A DNA stretch of 64,000 bases from Lepas anatifera (lineage: Eukaryota; Arthropoda; Thecostraca; Lepadidae): contig JAOTON010001054.1 of assembly GCA_034440635.1 (NCBI GenBank), positions 1 to 64,000 of the forward strand. Direction: 5' to 3'. Shown here piece after piece: positions 22,306 through 36,070 of the stretch (position 1 is its first letter; every line of letters starts with the position of its first letter). The notes under the pieces are model-generated. The model was given only the letters and a program-made list of their open reading frames with translations, did no database searches and had not been told where the DNA came from. The position numbers were made by a program, and so were the translations under genes.

Positions 22306-23337
22306 AGTTTGCAGTATTGCATGATAGTGATGCAGCGGGTCTAAACAATAGGATGGAACCCATAAAAGTGACTTTTTAGAAATTATATCAAATGGATATT
22401 ATATGTTTAAGGATTCATTGGAACACGGGAAACCTTGCTTACTTCCATTTACCGTGCCACATCGATTTCACGGCTGCTGAAACATGACAATTCTTCCATA
22501 TTATTACATACCGCAATCTTACTAAAAAAACAACGGCATGATTCCAAACAAGAATCGCAAACACTAACAGCTAGCCATCGTTGCATTGTTACCGTTCAGA
22601 TTCCTGTGACCTTCTGGTCACAGAAATACGGCTCTAACTGGTCCCAACAACATAGTGCTACCATGTTAATAACGGTGTGTTTTGAAAATAAAATCCACCA
22701 CAAAGCACGTTTTCTTAAACCAGCAAAAAAATTACTATCAAGATCAGCTGGAAAATTGTAGCGAATAATTGCGTGAGTGTCCTCTATAGTCTTAATAATG
22801 GAATTATCAGGTTGGCATCCGGCGACCGAAAACAAGTTATGACGGTTTTAGTCCTACTGATAACTAGCGGAGGACTAAACTCGTGAATTTGTTTTGGGTC
22901 GTCGCATGCCAGCCTGATGCTGTCCCCATTTAAATACTATAGAGGATAAAAACTGGCGATTTTACATATGTGTGTACGTAATATCACGTAACATGGCCTT
23001 AGATGCAGTTGTCGATATGCTCCAAATCAAACACGTTTCCGTATAAATCGCAAGTTATTATAGCTTATTGCTTTTGGTCAGATTTTCCGGCTTTGTAGTC
23101 ATTTGAATCAATTCTACTGAGCATCAGAGCCATCAAATACCCTCAATAGTCTCTGTGGTGGAACTGAAAATCAGCGTGAGCAAAGAAAAATTGTGGCGTT
23201 TTCATGCCTGACCACAGCGTCATTTGACGGAAACCTGAATTCAAAACACAAGTATGTTTTGTGTTTGTTTGTACCATTCTAGTTAGTTATAAATTGATAT
23301 TCTAGCATTATAAGTCCTTGATTAAAATACCATAACC
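22306..23337. other. No recognisable feature
   Basis: AT-rich sequence without a convincing ORF, RNA gene or clear repeat; only short chance ORFs. Confidence 0.5.
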
Positions 23338-23642
23338 CATAAGCGGATCCAGGATCACCGATCGCAGGTGGGGGGCACCTTTCTGAGGTGGGGGCTGCCA
23401 TCCAGACGAAGGTAGCACCACTTTTGGCCGGAAAATCTTATCAGATGAACGCGAAATCCTATCGCGGGGCGCCGATTTTCGCATGGAGGGCTTGGAAGTG
23501 ACATAGTTCAAGGGGGCGCCATCGATCCTTTACTGGATCGCCGTGACCATTTTAGGGGCGCCGAGGGTCGGTCGGGGAGGGCAGTTCTGTCCCTCTTTGC
23601 CTGCCCCTGGATGGATGGCACCGGCTTCTGGATCCACCTATG
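23338..23642. mobile_element. Short TIR element (MITE-like), GGATCC termini
   Basis: Bounded by CATAAGCGGATCCAGGA on the left and TCTGGATCCACCTATG on the right, which are imperfect inverted repeats. Related GCGGATC starts occur near 25045, 28268, 28424 and 56115, so this is a family of repeats in the genome. Confidence 0.5.
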
Positions 23643-24059
23643 ACATTACCAACGTGTAGTGATATTTTTATGGCATCACTAGATTATAATTTGTCGAAAT
23701 CTGGAATCTGAATATGATATTTTGTATTTTTATCCAAACAATTTGACCACCAGCTTTCAATTGAAGTAAACATCATCATTCTACCGTATTAAGTTCTTAA
23801 TTAAAAGTGGTTATCACCAGTATACAATTATGATATTTTCCTGACATCACTAAATGGTCATTGGTCGAAAGCCCAATATCGAAACCCATTATTGCGCGTG
23901 CTTTCTTAGACCACCCAATAGAAAGCCTTCATTTGAAGAAAAAATTATTGTTCCATCGTAAATAGTTTTTGAGCTAGAGGCTCCAACCCGTTTTCTTCTG
24001 GTCTCCTGCATCACCGTGTATTGGCACGATATAGGGGCTATGTTCATCCCAGCTGCGCA

Positions 24060-24330
24060 TGGTCAGTTTTTTAGTCTCGAGGAAACCAAAACCAGTTCTG
24101 AGTAGCATTTTGACCAAATAATGGGAATCTGGTGGACTATTTTGCAAACCTGGGGGGTGCCAGTAAAATGGGCAGCCCTAGGGGTACCTACTTTACCACC
24201 TTGGTGGGTGACGTTTGGTATTGTGAAGTGCGATTTTGTGACTTTGTAAAGGTCGAATGCCGACACCAATTTAGGTTGTTTTCGGTCCGGTTTCAAGCAG
24301 CGTCGACAAACAATGGTCGCCAGATACATA
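24060..24330. repeat. Dispersed repeat, part inverted to 20985-21120 and part to 24890-24972
   Basis: The first half is the reverse complement of 20985-21120. The second half (GACACCAATTTAGGTTGTTT through CAAACAATGGTCGCCAGATA) is the reverse complement of 24890-24972. The second pair flanks the SINE below. Confidence 0.65.
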
Positions 24331-24440
24331 TAGGCTCATTTTGGAATCTGTGGTCTCTGGTCCTTAATTAATAACACAAATAAAATTTGGTCAGGCTATA
24401 CATAATGCAACATCACACAACTAATAGTACAATATTTAGT

Positions 24441-24795
24441 CGCCCCGGTAGCTCAGTTGGTAGAGCGCGGGGCTCCGGTCCGCTGCCCGGTAACATGCAC
24501 TGGCAGTGCATGTCCAGACTAGGGATTGGTTCCCCTGAGACGCTCCGGCGCTAAATAGTTTACTCGACGGAGGTCAGCTGGCAACTGACTGGTGAGAGGG
24601 TGACCTGAGCGGGTCGACCGTCCCTGTGCTTTGCGGGACGTTAAACTTTGGCTTCTAAATTAACCCTTCATTGTGGGAGTCGCTCGTTCGGGTGGTGGGG
24701 TCGGGGTCTCCGTGACAAGTCCCTTGATGACTTTAGTGAGACTCCGACTCCAGCAGCTGTGCTGGAAACAACTCGGGAAAAATATATAATAAAAC
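24441..24795 (+). mobile_element. tRNA-derived SINE
   Basis: Starts with a tRNA-like head GCCCCGGTAGCTCAGTTGGTAGAGC containing a clear A box; a weaker B-box region follows near 24525. The body contains GGGACGTTAAAC and ends in an A-rich tail (AAAAATATATAATAAAACAA). No clear target duplication seen. Confidence 0.65.
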
Positions 24796-24889
24796 AAGAC
24801 ATGACTGAAAAGTAAGACTTCATATTTTGCAGGCCCACGGATGATTAGGACCTTATCATAAATTTAATTAGAAATCATTCCAGAACCCT

Positions 24890-24967
24890 CCCATTATCTG
24901 GCGACGATTGTTTGTCGGCGCTGTTTGAAACCGGACCGAAAAACAACCTAAATTGGTGTCGGCAATC

Positions 24968-25011
<44 letters not shown>
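24890..25011. repeat. Inverted copy of 24255-24330 followed by (AT)n
   Basis: The sequence GACGATTGTTTGTCGGCGC through AACCTAAATTGGTGTCGGC mirrors 24255-24330. An AT dinucleotide tract of about 38 bp follows at 24973. Confidence 0.65.
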
Positions 25012-26153
25012 CTCATTCGACCTTCAGCTGATCCTGACTTCACGCATCATAGCGGATCCAGCGGGAGGCAACGGGCCATGGCCCCCAAAATCTGCCGAAT
25101 TATAGCCGAATCCCTTCAAAAACAGTGTTCCCTGATTGTGTCTTGGTTGACCTCCTTCCCCCCAACGTTTCACCTCTATCCGCCAAATGTTGGTTGTAGG
25201 ATTTGCTTTAATGGGTTTTTAATGGGTTTTAATGGCAGATCGTTTGGTTACAGTATTTCCGGTAATGTTGTTCTAAAACTTGACACGGCCCAAGCCTGAC
25301 TCCTGATGAGACAGACTGTTTTAGCTGCTCCGCCTCGAGTGTCGGGAATGCAAGGGAAAGAGGTCATTCTCAACGAATGTTACTCTGTCCTGTCGTTCAC
25401 CCCGCTACTTGAGAGCCTCTTGATCCACCATCGCCTGGGGCTCATTTCTGACTCTCATCTACCCCCTCGGTTTTCACGAATGGTTGCGATCCTATTTGAA
25501 TGGGAAACACGTCGCCTTGCTGCCAGTCAGATGATTGATTTTACAATATTCTTTAAATTAATGTTAGGTCAGGTCAACTAGTTATGACGGCATTGCTAAA
25601 GCCATGTAAGGCAATTTTGTTCCTCTAAAACGAGATCACATCAGTCTGTGCCTCGGCTTCCACATTACATTACTTACATTACATTACATCTGGATATTCT
25701 GTAGAATACTCAGATCTACTTTCTCAACATCATACTGAAGCTCTTGGAAAGATAAAACGGCACACCACCAATCCATTTGCAGTCGGGTCTATAATAAGGC
25801 TATTAGAGGTCATCAACGATCACGCTTATGGAATGCGTTTGTGTCTATAACTTTTGAACGAAACAAGATGCAACAATAAGTTTCATATCACACCGACCCG
25901 CATGATCGAATGATCCAAATGATATGCAACACGATCTTACAAAAATTGGAATTTGAGCTTAATCTCGGTCAAGGGCACCGTGCTTCTATCATAGTCATGT
26001 CTCAAATCAATCCACTTATTGGGTCAAGCGAACAAATTGATGCCCTTGACCTTGTTCTAGCCCCAATCGCGTCGCGGGCGCCGGGAGAGCCCAGGCATTG
26101 ACAAATAAGCCAGCCAGCACCGATGGGATTTTCAACTTCACCTCAAATCTAGG
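25012..26153. other. No recognisable gene
   Basis: Holds a GCGGATCCAG repeat start near 25045 and a short (TTACA)n run near 25672. ORFs are short and unlike any protein I recognise. Confidence 0.5.
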
Positions 26154-26448
26154 TAAGTTGATAAGATGTTCACTAGCCTGTCCCCCGAATTCGGAAATGT
26201 AAAAAAACGCTGAAGATTATATATTCGGGCACAGCCCTTCATCAGAATCACGTAGTAAATATCAATAATTATCAGTCATAGTGCAGCCAGACCTCGAATA
26301 TTCGAGGTCTGGCTACACTGTGACTGAGAATTATTAATATTTACTACATGATTCTGATGAAGGGCTGTGCCTGAATATATAATCTTCAGCGTTTTTTACA
26401 TTTCCGGATTCGAGGGAACAGGCCAGTGAACATCTTATCAACTTATCA
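26154..26448. repeat. Near-perfect palindromic foldback, about 145-bp arms
   Basis: Begins AAGTTGATAAGATGTTCAC and ends GTGAACATCTTATCAACTT; centre CCTCGAATATTCGAGG near 26297. The arms differ by only a few bases and there is almost no loop. Likely a MITE or a recent inverted duplication. Confidence 0.85.
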
Positions 26449-27808
26449 TCATGCTCCTCGCCGCAGCATTTCAAAACTTATCAAAGTTCAAATCTAGGTA
26501 ATTCAATTTATGCTGACTGAAGCCGCTGCAACGACGGCATTCTGGGCGATGACGCTACGTGGGTATAATGATAATTACCGGGAACCAGACGCGAAGCATT
26601 TCGTTTCCTCGGGTTACTGGCTCACCTGACTTGAGCCCGGCACAATCCTGCCTGGGATGATCACTTTAACATCCCCCCCCTATTTATAGCTGGCTTCAGT
26701 GGTGCGGCTGACAGATCAAACCCAAAGATGAATCAAAAGACTCCGCTGTAATCACTCGCGAAAATAGCGTGACAATGTAAAGTAGCGCCAGGCCTGGTCT
26801 AAATGTGGAACGAATACGGGATTCATAAATCATGTATCGACCTAGGAAGAACGCGGTGCCGGACTTCCATGCAGGGGCACCGCTATTATTACTTATCCAT
26901 CAGTGGCTAATGTCAATGACACTTCTTTTCGCACCGCTTTGCAGTTACCTTACCGCCCGACTGAATTGAAATAGTAGTCCCCGGTTGTATTTTCGCGGTT
27001 GCATTCCAGCCTAAGACGGTTAAATTCACCAAAATGTGACTAAAGGCCAACTGCAGTTTGCAGCTATTCAACAATAGCCTTGGTATGGTTAAAAGCAAAG
27101 TTACAGGCATCGTTATTCTGTGCGCTGTAACAGTCATGCGCTGTAATAGTCAGAGGAACAGACAATGACCTTGTCTGACCCAGCAAGTTACGCAAACAGA
27201 CGGTTGGGGCTGAAGGCGCTGCGAACAAGATACCCCACCTCCCACCTTAAATCTGAATTTATCATATAAACGCGTTGCTCTTTTCAAAGACCGGGACAGT
27301 TGCAGTGCTCGGAAATGTCCACAGGGGAGGGGGGTGAGATGATGGTAGACATCGGCCAAAAAAATAAATAAACAACATCTGTAAGTCTGTCAAAAAAAAT
27401 AAATAAACAACAACGAACTGCGCATCAGCATGCGCAGTACGCCAACTTTACTTGAGCTAGTCAGAGTTTCCTGCGCCCAATGCAGCGACAACCAGTGCAG
27501 CGGTACCGGGAAGCCCGCGGTCGCCGCGGAGGGGCCGAGGCTGCTCGGAGCTGAGTGACCCAGCTCGTGCTGAGTGGGGGGTCAGCTGGGACGCCGCGTG
27601 CACAGTGGTCGGTACAAGACGACACCCAGCCCGGGGGCAGATCTGCGAGCGCGGCACAGGTGCCTAGCTTCTGGACGTGTCTCCTACCAATGTATCAACC
27701 CCACACACACGCGCGCGAGGGTTGATTTGGTTTCGGATACTCAGAGTTGACACTCACATTCGGTCACGTGATGCAGCAGCTGAATAGATTGATTCAAACA
27801 ACTCGCAC
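26449..27808. other. No recognisable gene
   Basis: Mixed-composition sequence with a GC-rich patch at 27470-27660 and a repeated AAAAAATAAATAAACAAC motif near 27358 and 27395. No ORF with family features. Confidence 0.5.
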
Positions 27809-27812
27809 TTAA

Positions 27813-29244
27813 CCCTATTTCCGTCAGGCTCCCGGCTACCCCTATTTCCGGCAAGGGGGCAATATCGGCCCCCTAAGATCTCGTAATCTATCCGGCCCAT
27901 TTTGAAAATTCAAAGTGCTATAGATTCCCCTGACACTAAACTTTATTTTGAAAAAAGAAAATTTCAAAATTTTTATTTTTTAGGGGTAGTTCGTGCAAAA
28001 TATACAATTTTTGTGTATTTTTTAGATTTTCCATAACCCTTGTCTCTGTTGTACGATTTTCACAAAACTAGTTCAGATTTACAAATAATTGACTCAAAAT
28101 TGTCATATACTCGAGTTACGCAAAAATTCGAAATTCAATGGCAGTTCCAGGACCAGGACTATGAGGGGAAATATATACAACATAAAAGTTTTTGTTACGC
28201 GGATTAGAAGCCGTCATATACTGCTTGGCATCTTTGACACATAAATAAATGAAAAAAAAACAAAAACTCATCAGGGGCGGATGCAGTAAGGTAAAATAGT
28301 GGGGTAAAATACATACCAACAATATATGAGTGGTATGCATGAGTATATTGGTCCCTCGACTAGTTGAAATTTATTTCTGATAATTTTTACCCTCCCATGG
28401 CAGCTCTGGGAAAGGGGGTGACATAGGCGGATCAAGGACTCTTGTCGCGGGGGGGTGGGGGTGATTGGAAACACATTTTCAATATACGAAGATATTGAGT
28501 CGCGGCGGTGATACTGGCTGGGAATATATATTTTGAAAATGTAATGTTAACCCCTCAAATACTGACACTTTTCCGCCATTGGTAACACGTTCCGTATGCT
28601 GTTGTCTCCGTGATCTACCTATGGGCGAAATATTTCCTTAGTCGTTCCTGAAATTGAATACATACAGAACATGCTAGTCTCGCCCAAAGCTCTAAGTGAA
28701 CAAACATATGCTTTTATATTTGTGATTTACTCTACATTATAGTGACTGGACACGCCTCTGGTAATCTAAAATTGGGTTATAACTATTTTGAATTTTCATA
28801 TACCCAATTGTATTCGCCCTGGCACGGCTGTAAGCAGTCTTCTCACTTACTAACGTTTAGTCCTTCTAGATAACATTCCCCCCATTTTGAACTGCTGTAA
28901 CCGCGCCTGATGAATACAAATAGTGACAATTGTGAATGCACTATCACCTCACATAACAAATGATATAATAAAACCATATAACTGGTATCAGGATCAGCAG
29001 AGACGGCTTCCTTTTACAAAGAACTCACCGCATACGATAATACTTGGTTTGTGGATAGAACCTCCCCAAGAACCCAGCCATAGCTCCGCCCCTGGTAAAT
29101 ATATAATCTTGAAAATTTCAGAAAACCTGCCTGTACTAGTTTTAGGAAAAGTCAGGAAGTTTCAAAGTTCTATCGCAAGCCGTTTCGGAGATATTCTTGA
29201 AAAACCTGAAGGGGGGCAATATTAGCCCCCTGCCGGAAATAGGG
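27813..29244. mobile_element. Non-autonomous TTAA/TIR element (piggyBac-like), 1.4 kb
   Basis: Flanked by TTAA on both sides (27809-27812, 29245-29248). Termini are CCCTATTTCCG…CGGAAATAGGG. Just inside each TIR is a palindromic block of the form GGGGGCAATAT…GCCCCC followed by AGATCTCG (left) or preceded by TTTCGGAGATAT (right). TTAA targets and CCC…GGG tips are the piggyBac signature. No transposase ORF is visible. Confidence 0.75.
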
Positions 29245-29248
29245 TTAA

Positions 29249-31044
29249 AAGATACCGGTCCCAGTAGGTGAGAAGTCTAAGTGAGACGCCTCCACTACGG
29301 CGCATCATTCATTTTCAAGTGGCGTGCCTGAATATTTTACATCAAAATAGGGTGAGGTGAAGTGAAGTTGACTATTTTGGGAGGACAATGAAAGCATAAC
29401 TTGTCCAATCATAATGTCAACTTCCCGTTAATCGCTCGTCGCATCGCTCATCTCCACAGGACCTTGTTTCACGTCCACAAAGAGATACGGTTTTCAAATC
29501 CCACTCAGATTTTCAAAAGAGGTAAGTACTTTCATTGATTCAAACAATTCACAGTTGAAAGATTTCAGTCCGAGGAGATGATATAGTCTGAGCGAGATGC
29601 CTCCCCTAGGGTGCAACTATTATTTCCAAGTGGTCAGGCACAAATATATATTTTCAATATGGAAATATGCGCCTATTTGGAGCACCAAGATGTTGTAAGA
29701 AGCGCCCAAAGAAAGAGACATGCCTTTCCTCGCGTTCCCAATCTTAAGAGCGCCACGGTCTTCGGCGAGAGTCATTCCAGGGCCAAAAGTGCGACACCAC
29801 AGAGAGTCCTCAGCTGTTCTATCGGTCACCTCTCACCTGTGATATCGACTGTTTTGCAGCTGTCCAACCAGCCCGGCGTCACAGGTGTCAGCCTGAAGGT
29901 CGTTGACAAGCTGACAACCCGGCGCCCCGCGGCACATGCCCGGCCGAGATCGATTCCAAAAGCCTTTACGCAAACCATGCACATGTAAAGCTGGCAGAGT
30001 GCAAATGACGCCAATTAATGCCGGTAGCTTGCGGTGCGAAAACCTGCAATGTGAGATGATTGTAGGAAGTTAGGTAAAATACATACTTCTGTACGGTTGT
30101 TCAATCTCTGTTCTCTCAGTCGCCAGAAACAACCCAGTCATGCAAAACAGGTGAGCAGTCGTTCGAGGGCTCCCTCCTTCACAGGTGTATCTCGATAAAG
30201 TGCTCATATTTTGGATGAATCATTTAATGGGGGCTTCCAATGTCGCCTTTCTTTCATGGGGAATAGTGGTGGGTACAGGACGCAAGCGCTGGCAAAACAG
30301 TTGCAGGTAAAGTGGTGAAAGTGATCGACAACTTGGCGACGTTTATGAGGATTATCATAAGCCTGCCTCTCTTAAAGCATGCAATCCCTACCCTTAGACC
30401 TCGATAGTATCCGAATAAAGAAGAAGATTAACAAGGCCTCGGCAGAAAACGCGAATCAAAGCCCAGTCAGGTCAGAAATGACCTTGCCATTTTAGCATCC
30501 AATTGAGAACAGCAGGACAGTGGTGTCACAAAGATTAAAAGTTCAACTTCTGGCGTGTTGTCGCGCAACTACCTGACTCCCCGACCTTTCACGAAAAGAC
30601 AAAGACGACAAAGATCCACGATAGCCCGATACAAGCAAGAAGCAAATAGTCTTGGAATACATCGGTCACGTGCCAGGACACTGTATAGTACCTCGTTGTT
30701 GGCCAATCAGAACGCTCGAGAGGTCAGCGCTGCGGCGATGGTCGGTCGATAGTTTCGGAGGTGGCCGCTACTGTCGTGCCGGCGCCACCGTCGCCATGAC
30801 GACGCACGGCCAAGCGGGCGGGTCGGCCCACGGCGGATCAATGCGGCAGCGATGCCTAGGCAGCGTCGACCGCGACGCAACGCCGTCAGTGTTACAGTGG
30901 AGCTGAAGTGACCCGCAGAACCCGCGTCAGAGCCTATTTCGACGAGCAAATCTCCGGTGATGGACCTGGCTGTAGCAGCACCTTTGAAGTGAGCATTCAA
31001 CGATAGAACCAAGTTAGAAGACCAGCACACAGAACAGCGTCAAA
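29249..31044. other. Intergenic region upstream of the first TipE-like gene
   Basis: No gene seen. The last about 400 bp become GC-rich and CpG-rich towards the start codon, as expected for a promoter and 5' UTR. An E-box-like CACGTG lies at about 30667. No TATA box that I would defend. Confidence 0.5.
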
Positions 31045-32415
31045 ATGGGCAAGAAGAAGAAGGAGCCGCCACCACCGACCGGCGGCCTGGAGCAAAACGG
31101 ACTGGACAAGCGGCTCTGTAACTGCATCTGCCTGATGCAACTGGTCTCCATCATCTCCGGCGTCGCGCTGCTCTATCTCAGTGTCATTGTCGTCTCGCCC
31201 TCAAAGATGACCTTGGACGCCGAGTTCGATGCTAACGCGGCGGTGTGCACAACGCTGGAGAATGTGCTGAGCACAAACTGTACCACTGTCAGCTGCGGGG
31301 AGTGGTGCCTGAGCAAGGGTGGCTCCACCTGCCAGATAATCTACGCCAAAGTGCGGAGACGAGGTCAAGCGGTGACGTTCAAGAGCTGCACAGAGGTGAA
31401 GGCCACCTTCTGCTCGTCACAGGTCTACAATAAAACGCAGCAGTTCATCTGCTCCGAGGGCGACGAAAATGTGGGAGAGTGCGACCAGCTCGACCGGTTC
31501 ATGGACTGCTCGCTGATCAAGAACAACGAGACGGACATCAAGTCCAACTTGACCTCGCTCTGTCGCAACATCACCGCCATCAAGGACTGCACTGTGTCCA
31601 AGGGCGGCAGCGTGACGCCGCAGCAGGAGGGCATCAAGATCTGCTCCCGGTACACCTGCAACGAGCTGAACGGCATCTACGAGTGCAGCACTGGCAACTG
31701 CAAGAAACTGGAGAACCCAAACTGTGTCGATCGCTGCTCGGAACTCCAGATGGGCAACATGGCCGTGTCCACGCCGGACCTGTTCCAGTACGGTACGTGT
31801 GGAACGATGGAGATTAACGGCACAGAAGTCTGGAAGAAAGATGACCAGCCGATCGTCATGTACTGCAGCAAGATCAGGAACGTCTCGGCCTCAGAGCTGC
31901 AGGCTGAAGACTGCGTCAACGGCGCGTTATTGCCAGAGGCCGAGTTTACTAGCCTCAAAGATTACAAAAAGGTTTTGGGGGTGCTGGAGGTGAACTCTCA
32001 GCAGCTCGGCGACGGTATGATCTTGCCCAGCGAGAAGATGCTGGAGATTTTCAACCGCACAAAGGTGATGATCAACATCGAAGGCTGTGTCAACACGCTT
32101 CAGAAGGAGTGCACCTCCTGGCTGGCCGACAAGGGCCGCGACGGAAGCAATGGCATGCACCCTGCCGTCTACCCCTGTCATACCACGCCGTTCGCCAGCC
32201 AATACGTCATCACCAACTACGACCGAGCCGCAGTGGTGGCTTCTCTGGTGATGGCCGCAGCCATTCCAGCCTCCATCATGATCTTCAGCTGCGTGTGCTT
32301 GTGCCTCTGCGGCAAGACGGTCGGCGTTAACCAGTATGGTCTGTTTTACTGTAAGCCTTGTCACAAAGAGACTGGAGAAGGAGGTAAAGAACCAGGGAAG
32401 CCAGGCGCGCCGTGA
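31045..32415 (+). CDS. TipE-family voltage-gated sodium channel auxiliary subunit (gene 1)
   Basis: Intronless 456-aa protein. A lysine-rich cytosolic N-terminus (MGKKKKEPPPP) leads to TM1 at about 30-52. A large cysteine-rich extracellular loop with many NxT/NxS sites spans about 53-394, TM2 lies at about 395-422 (AAVVASLVMAAAIPASIMIF), and a short Cys-containing tail follows. Two TMs with a big disulfide-rich loop is the TipE/Teh topology. Family landmarks include NCTTVSCGEWC near residues 75-85 and a YPCHTTPFASQYVITNYDRA segment before TM2. In insects these proteins increase Para channel expression and alter gating, and some act on BK (Slowpoke) channels. I cannot say which insect paralogue is closest. 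The second family member lies 2.6 kb downstream on the same strand. Confidence 0.83.
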   Translation: MGKKKKEPPPPTGGLEQNGLDKRLCNCICLMQLVSIISGVALLYLSVIVVSPSKMTLDAEFDANAAVCTTLENVLSTNCTTVSCGEWCLSKGGSTCQIIYAKVRRRGQAVTFKSCTEVKATFCSSQVYNKTQQFICSEGDENVGECDQLDRFMDCSLIKNNETDIKSNLTSLCRNITAIKDCTVSKGGSVTPQQEGIKICSRYTCNELNGIYECSTGNCKKLENPNCVDRCSELQMGNMAVSTPDLFQYGTCGTMEINGTEVWKKDDQPIVMYCSKIRNVSASELQAEDCVNGALLPEAEFTSLKDYKKVLGVLEVNSQQLGDGMILPSEKMLEIFNRTKVMINIEGCVNTLQKECTSWLADKGRDGSNGMHPAVYPCHTTPFASQYVITNYDRAAVVASLVMAAAIPASIMIFSCVCLCLCGKTVGVNQYGLFYCKPCHKETGEGGKEPGKPGAP

Positions 32416-32608
32416 CCAAGTACAGTACCCGCTCTCATTGCTCTGCCAGCACGACCACCACTGCCCAAATTCGGCCCAGTGCCGGACCATTTCTTTAAAT
32501 TCTGCCCTTGATTATACCATCGTTTTCTCACTCGCACCGCCTGCCCTGGTCCCCCGGACCTTCGACAGTTGTCATCGATCGGCGCCTCCACGCCCCCTAT
32601 GTCGCACT

Positions 32609-34680
<2,072 letters not shown>

Positions 34681-34707
34681 TGACGTCACTGGGCCGCTGT
34701 GACGTCA
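34681..34707. promoter_or_regulatory. Pair of perfect CRE palindromes upstream of gene 2
   Basis: TGACGTCA at 34681-34688 and again at 34700-34707, 19 bp apart, about 290 bp before the start codon of gene 2. TGACGTCA is the full CREB/ATF site. Confidence 0.6.
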
Positions 34708-34996
34708 CCCCGTCCAACCGTCTCGCACCACTCGCTTTCTGGCTGCTCTTCCCGAGTTGACCTGTACTGTCCGCCAACCTGTTGTACGCTTCAGCAGGAA
34801 GCGCCTCTCTCCAACCGAAAATCCTGCTGCTCCTACCGCGCGAGGGGTGAAATTCCGCCCGTTTACTTCGTTATTCCGCTTTTTCTTTCTGTAAAGCCAT
34901 CCTAATCCGTCCACTTCACAGACATAAATCAAAAATGGTATCCCCTTAGCTCTGCTTCATCTTGAAAGTTATCAGGGCCGACCACACCATTCACCA

Positions 34997-36013
34997 ATGC
35001 CTAAGAAGAAGCCGCACCCACTGACGAAGGTGCGGTACTACGTCACCCTAGTGGCGGCCGTGGTGGCCATCCTTTCCTTCTTCGCGCTGCTGTTCCTGGT
35101 GCCGTTCGTGTTCGACCCGGCCATCTCGACGCTAAACGCCGGCTTTCCTGAAGAGCCCGACACCTGCCTGCTGAGCGAGGTGAGGGTGGCGCACCGGCTG
35201 TCTGAGTGTAACTGGACATCCTGCAGCGAGGGCTGCACCGCGCCCACCACCCAGTGTGTCCAGATCAAAGTCAACGTGTCGCACGTGCCGTTCAGCCAGT
35301 TCAATCCCTCGCCCGACTTCTACACAGAACAGATCTGGGTGGGCCACGATCTGCCGCTCAAAATCAATGTTCAGGCTTGCGGGTACCCGCCTCGGGTGAA
35401 CTGCACCAACTTTCTGAAGAACATTACCAAGTACCTGCCAAGCACCGGAGCCCCGCCGCCTCCAGAGCTGTTCTACGATGGCGATCAGTCCCCCCGGCTA
35501 GAAGCCAGAGAAGACGAGGGCCCACAGAACCGGGAAGCAGCGGAACAGGCCAAATCCTCCGGTCTCCGCGAGCCAGTAGCGCTGTCACTGCAGAGCAGAC
35601 CGCCATCTCCCGGTCCGCAGCCACCGCTGCCGTCGCCGCCGCCGCCTGGGGCATCCAGCAGGCTCACAAACCAGCAGCCCCACCACAACACCTCTCTGCG
35701 CAAGTCCGACCTCTACCCGTTCCAAATCATGTGGCCTCCAGCCGAGCGCGACAAGCGCGACAAACTGCGCGCCGTGGTAGTGAGGATGCGACCCAGCATG
35801 CCAGTGGCGGTGCCCTGCCACCCAGCGCGCGCGCGTGCCGACCTGGTCATCACCGACTACGACCACGCACGGGTGCTGATGCAGCTGGTGGTGTCGGCAG
35901 TGGTGCCGACGGCGCTGCTGTTCATCTCGGCGCTGCTGCTGTGCTACTGCCACGCCGCCTGCTGCCGCCGCCACTGCCCGCAGCTGCCCATACCGGAGGA
36001 GCCCGACAGGTGA
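34997..36013 (+). CDS. TipE-family voltage-gated sodium channel auxiliary subunit (gene 2)
   Basis: Intronless 338-aa protein. Basic N-terminus MPKKKPHP, TM1 at about 15-38 ending in LFLVPFVFDP, extracellular loop, TM2 at about 293-318, and a short Cys-rich tail. It keeps three hallmarks of Drosophila TipE: ECNWTSCSEGCT (70-81), ACGYPPRVNCTNFLK (127-141), and the PCHPARARADLVITDYD stretch before TM2. Between the second and third landmark there is a proline-, serine- and charge-rich insertion (about 150-260) with runs of PPSPGPQPPLPSPPPPG, probably disordered. Role as for gene 1: a membrane partner of voltage-gated sodium channels. It looks closer to TipE itself than gene 1 does, by these motifs. 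Confidence 0.87.
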   Translation: MPKKKPHPLTKVRYYVTLVAAVVAILSFFALLFLVPFVFDPAISTLNAGFPEEPDTCLLSEVRVAHRLSECNWTSCSEGCTAPTTQCVQIKVNVSHVPFSQFNPSPDFYTEQIWVGHDLPLKINVQACGYPPRVNCTNFLKNITKYLPSTGAPPPPELFYDGDQSPRLEAREDEGPQNREAAEQAKSSGLREPVALSLQSRPPSPGPQPPLPSPPPPGASSRLTNQQPHHNTSLRKSDLYPFQIMWPPAERDKRDKLRAVVVRMRPSMPVAVPCHPARARADLVITDYDHARVLMQLVVSAVVPTALLFISALLLCYCHAACCRRHCPQLPIPEEPDR

Positions 36014-36070
36014 ACAGCGGCGGCCCACAGCAGCACCAACCAGTCCCTGCACTTACCCGGTTGGAGACGT

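Noticed and set aside
24441..24520. Functional tRNA gene
   Set aside because: Good A box and D arm but no proper anticodon or T arm at the right spacing; it is a SINE head.
31927..32490. 187-aa minus-strand ORF opposite gene 1
   Set aside because: Antisense shadow of the TipE-like coding sequence.
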